From an uncultured Pseudomonas sp. (GTDB lineage Bacteria > Pseudomonadota > Gammaproteobacteria > Pseudomonadales > Pseudomonadaceae): a DNA stretch of 7,278 nt. Of this stretch, positions 6,104 through 7,278 are shown one piece after another. Below the pieces are notes generated by a model. That model did no database searches, was not told the origin of the DNA, and worked only from the letters and a program-made list of their open reading frames with translations. Each line of letters opens with the position of its first letter. Within the stretch, counting starts at the first letter, position 1. Both the position numbers and the translations under genes were made by a program. The stretch spans positions 1 to 7,278 of the forward strand of contig CALMID010000379.1 in the NCBI GenBank assembly GCA_937863915.1, written 5' to 3'.

Positions 6104-6772
6104 ATGATCACCCTGCATCATTGCGTCAGCGCCAGATCCTTTCGCCCCCTGTGGCTGCTTGAAGAGCTGGGCCTGCCCTATGAGCTGCGCATGTGGCCCT
6201 TTCCGCCGCGCGCCGTGGCCCGTCACTACCTGGAAGAAAACCCATTGGGCACGGTGCCGCTGCTGGTCGACGGGCACGTACGCCTGACCGAGTCGGCGGC
6301 CATTTGCCAATACCTTGCCGCCCGGCACAGTCCCGGAGAGCTGGACGTCGCCGTCGATGAGGCGGATTTCGGGGTTTATCTGAACTGGCTGCACATGAGC
6401 GATGCCACGCTGACCTTTCCGCAGACACTGGTACTGCGCTATCGCCACTTCGAGACAGGCGAGCGGCTGCAGCCCCAGGTAGCCGAGGACTATGAACGCT
6501 GGTTCCTGGCCCGCCTGCGCGCCGTGGAGAGTGCCTTGGCCACGGCAGATTTCCTCTGCGCAATGCGCTTCACCGCCGCCGACGTTGCCGTTGGCTACGC
6601 CCTGCTACTGGCGGAACATCTGGGCCTCGCCGAACAGTTCACGCCACGCATACAGGCCTACTGGGCTCGCCTGCAGGACAGGCCGGCATTTCAGCGCGCC
6701 CTCGACCGCCAGCAGCAGGCCGCCCATGATCAGGCGGTGCCACTGACCCCGGCTCCCGATATTCGGCCCTAG
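6104..6772 (+). CDS. Glutathione S-transferase family protein
   Basis: This 222-residue cytosolic protein has the two-domain GST layout. The thioredoxin-like N-terminal domain (about 1-77) begins MITLHHCVSARSFRPLWLLE, with the serines S9 and S12 in the usual position of the glutathione-activating residue. NPLGTVPLLVDGHVRLTES carries the cis-proline P52 and the glutathione gamma-glutamyl-binding pair E63-S64. The all-helical C-terminal domain (about 88-210) has the N-capping box FTAADVAVGYAL (T157 to D160). The family conjugates or reduces electrophilic substrates with glutathione; the substrate here is not known. The start at 6104 gives the normal family N-terminus. An in-frame TTG at 6032 would add 24 atypical residues. 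No good ribosome binding site precedes 6104, but a four-codon open frame (6093-6107) ends across the start codon. A terminator separates it from the tRNA, so it is probably monocistronic. Confidence 0.88.
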   Translation: MITLHHCVSARSFRPLWLLEELGLPYELRMWPFPPRAVARHYLEENPLGTVPLLVDGHVRLTESAAICQYLAARHSPGELDVAVDEADFGVYLNWLHMSDATLTFPQTLVLRYRHFETGERLQPQVAEDYERWFLARLRAVESALATADFLCAMRFTAADVAVGYALLLAEHLGLAEQFTPRIQAYWARLQDRPAFQRALDRQQQAAHDQAVPLTPAPDIRP

Positions 6773-6865
6773 GCTAGACTGAACACCGCAACGGGGGAGC
6801 TGGCTCAAGCACGCAAGAGTCAGCGCCAGTGCCGACTCCACTCCATACTTCACAACGAGACGCCG

Positions 6866-7278
6866 ATGCCTCAGCGACGAACACTCCTGCTGTGCCTGTT
6901 ACTGCTTGCCGGAGCCGCGCAGGTAAGCCGGGCCTGTGAGAAAACCGTGCGCTGGGCCAACGACCCGCCCTACGACATGCCTGATGCCACCCAGCAGGTG
7001 CACGGCGCGAACTCTGACCTGCTGCGCGAGGTGCTGGGGCGCATGGGCTGCAAGCCACGTTTCGTCGAGCTGCCGTGGGCCAGAGGCCTGCACAACCTGA
7101 AAAAGGGCAGCCTGGACATATTGCCAGGGGCATTGATCACCCCCGAACGCGAAGCCTTTGCCTACTTCTCGCAACCGATCCACAGCTCCCCCAACGTGCT
7201 GTTCATGAACCAGGAGGCGGCCAGGCGTTTTGCGTTTGATTCACTCGGACAGATCAGCCACAGCAACTTCCGCCTGGG
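6866..7278 (+). CDS. Periplasmic solute-binding protein (SBP_bac_3 type), 5' part
   Basis: The frame is open from ATG 6866 to the window end, giving 137 residues plus two bases, about half of a usual 240-280-residue protein. Residues 1-23 form a Sec signal peptide (MPQRR, a leucine-rich core, cleavage after S-R-A at 23). The mature part starts CEKTVRWANDPPYDM, followed by NSDLLREVLGRMGCKPRFVELPWARGLHNLKKGSLDILPG, the pattern of family 3 extracellular solute-binding proteins related to polar amino acid ABC transporters. WARGLHNLKKGSLDI (71-85) is typical of the ligand-domain core, and TPEREAFAYFSQP (92-104) matches the family's 'region where inputs become food-like substrates' segment. C24 is probably a disulfide partner of C62, not a lipid anchor, because position -3 is serine instead of leucine. 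GAGA (6857-6860) is a modest ribosome site. No permease gene is visible, so it could be a stand-alone binding protein of the type common in Pseudomonas. Confidence 0.85.
   Translation, partial: MPQRRTLLLCLLLLAGAAQVSRACEKTVRWANDPPYDMPDATQQVHGANSDLLREVLGRMGCKPRFVELPWARGLHNLKKGSLDILPGALITPEREAFAYFSQPIHSSPNVLFMNQEAARRFAFDSLGQISHSNFRL

Noticed and set aside
6775..6780. TAGACT as a -10 box for the solute-binding protein gene
   Set aside because: The box itself is plausible, but no -35 exists at normal spacing; the nearest candidate (CTGACC, 6743-6748) is 26 bases away.
6866..6937. Lipoprotein signal for the solute-binding protein (cysteine right after the predicted cleavage site)
   Set aside because: The residues before C24 are V-S-R-A, which lack the leucine-type lipobox; the cysteine fits better as a disulfide partner of C62.

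Overview
The window is high-GC DNA in the style of a Pseudomonas or close gammaproteobacterial relative. This is inferred from strong G/C third-position bias, the gene families present and AGG/GGAG-type ribosome binding sites. All protein genes and the tRNA lie on the + strand. Genes are tightly packed, and no transposase, phage gene, CRISPR array or other mobile element was seen.

Layout. Positions 2-1432 hold the 3' part of an allophanate hydrolase gene (atzF type, urea amidolyase pathway). A short gap with a GC-rich hairpin follows. Positions 1517-5772 hold five closely spaced or overlapping genes that look like one transcription unit: a membrane-anchored Cache-like/GGEEF diguanylate cyclase, a polytopic DUF2157-type membrane protein, a membrane-anchored coiled-coil protein (probable DUF4824), a 72-residue cysteine-rich CWC protein, and the 16S rRNA pseudouridine synthase RsuA. 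The last four overlap by 4, 8 and 11 bases. A tRNA-Gly with anticodon CCC (5841-5914) follows, with a plausible extended -10 promoter and a clear Rho-independent terminator (5928-5953). After a 150-base gap containing an inverted repeat come a glutathione S-transferase-family gene (6104-6772) and the 5' part of a secreted solute-binding protein gene (from 6866, running off the window).

Functionally this is mostly ordinary core or near-core genome: nitrogen salvage from urea, c-di-GMP signalling, rRNA modification, a tRNA, a GST and a periplasmic binding protein. The least understood part is the translationally coupled set DUF2157 / DUF4824-like / CWC / RsuA behind the diguanylate cyclase. No clearly new defence, mobile or biosynthetic system is visible. 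The findings are second-look items rather than discoveries.
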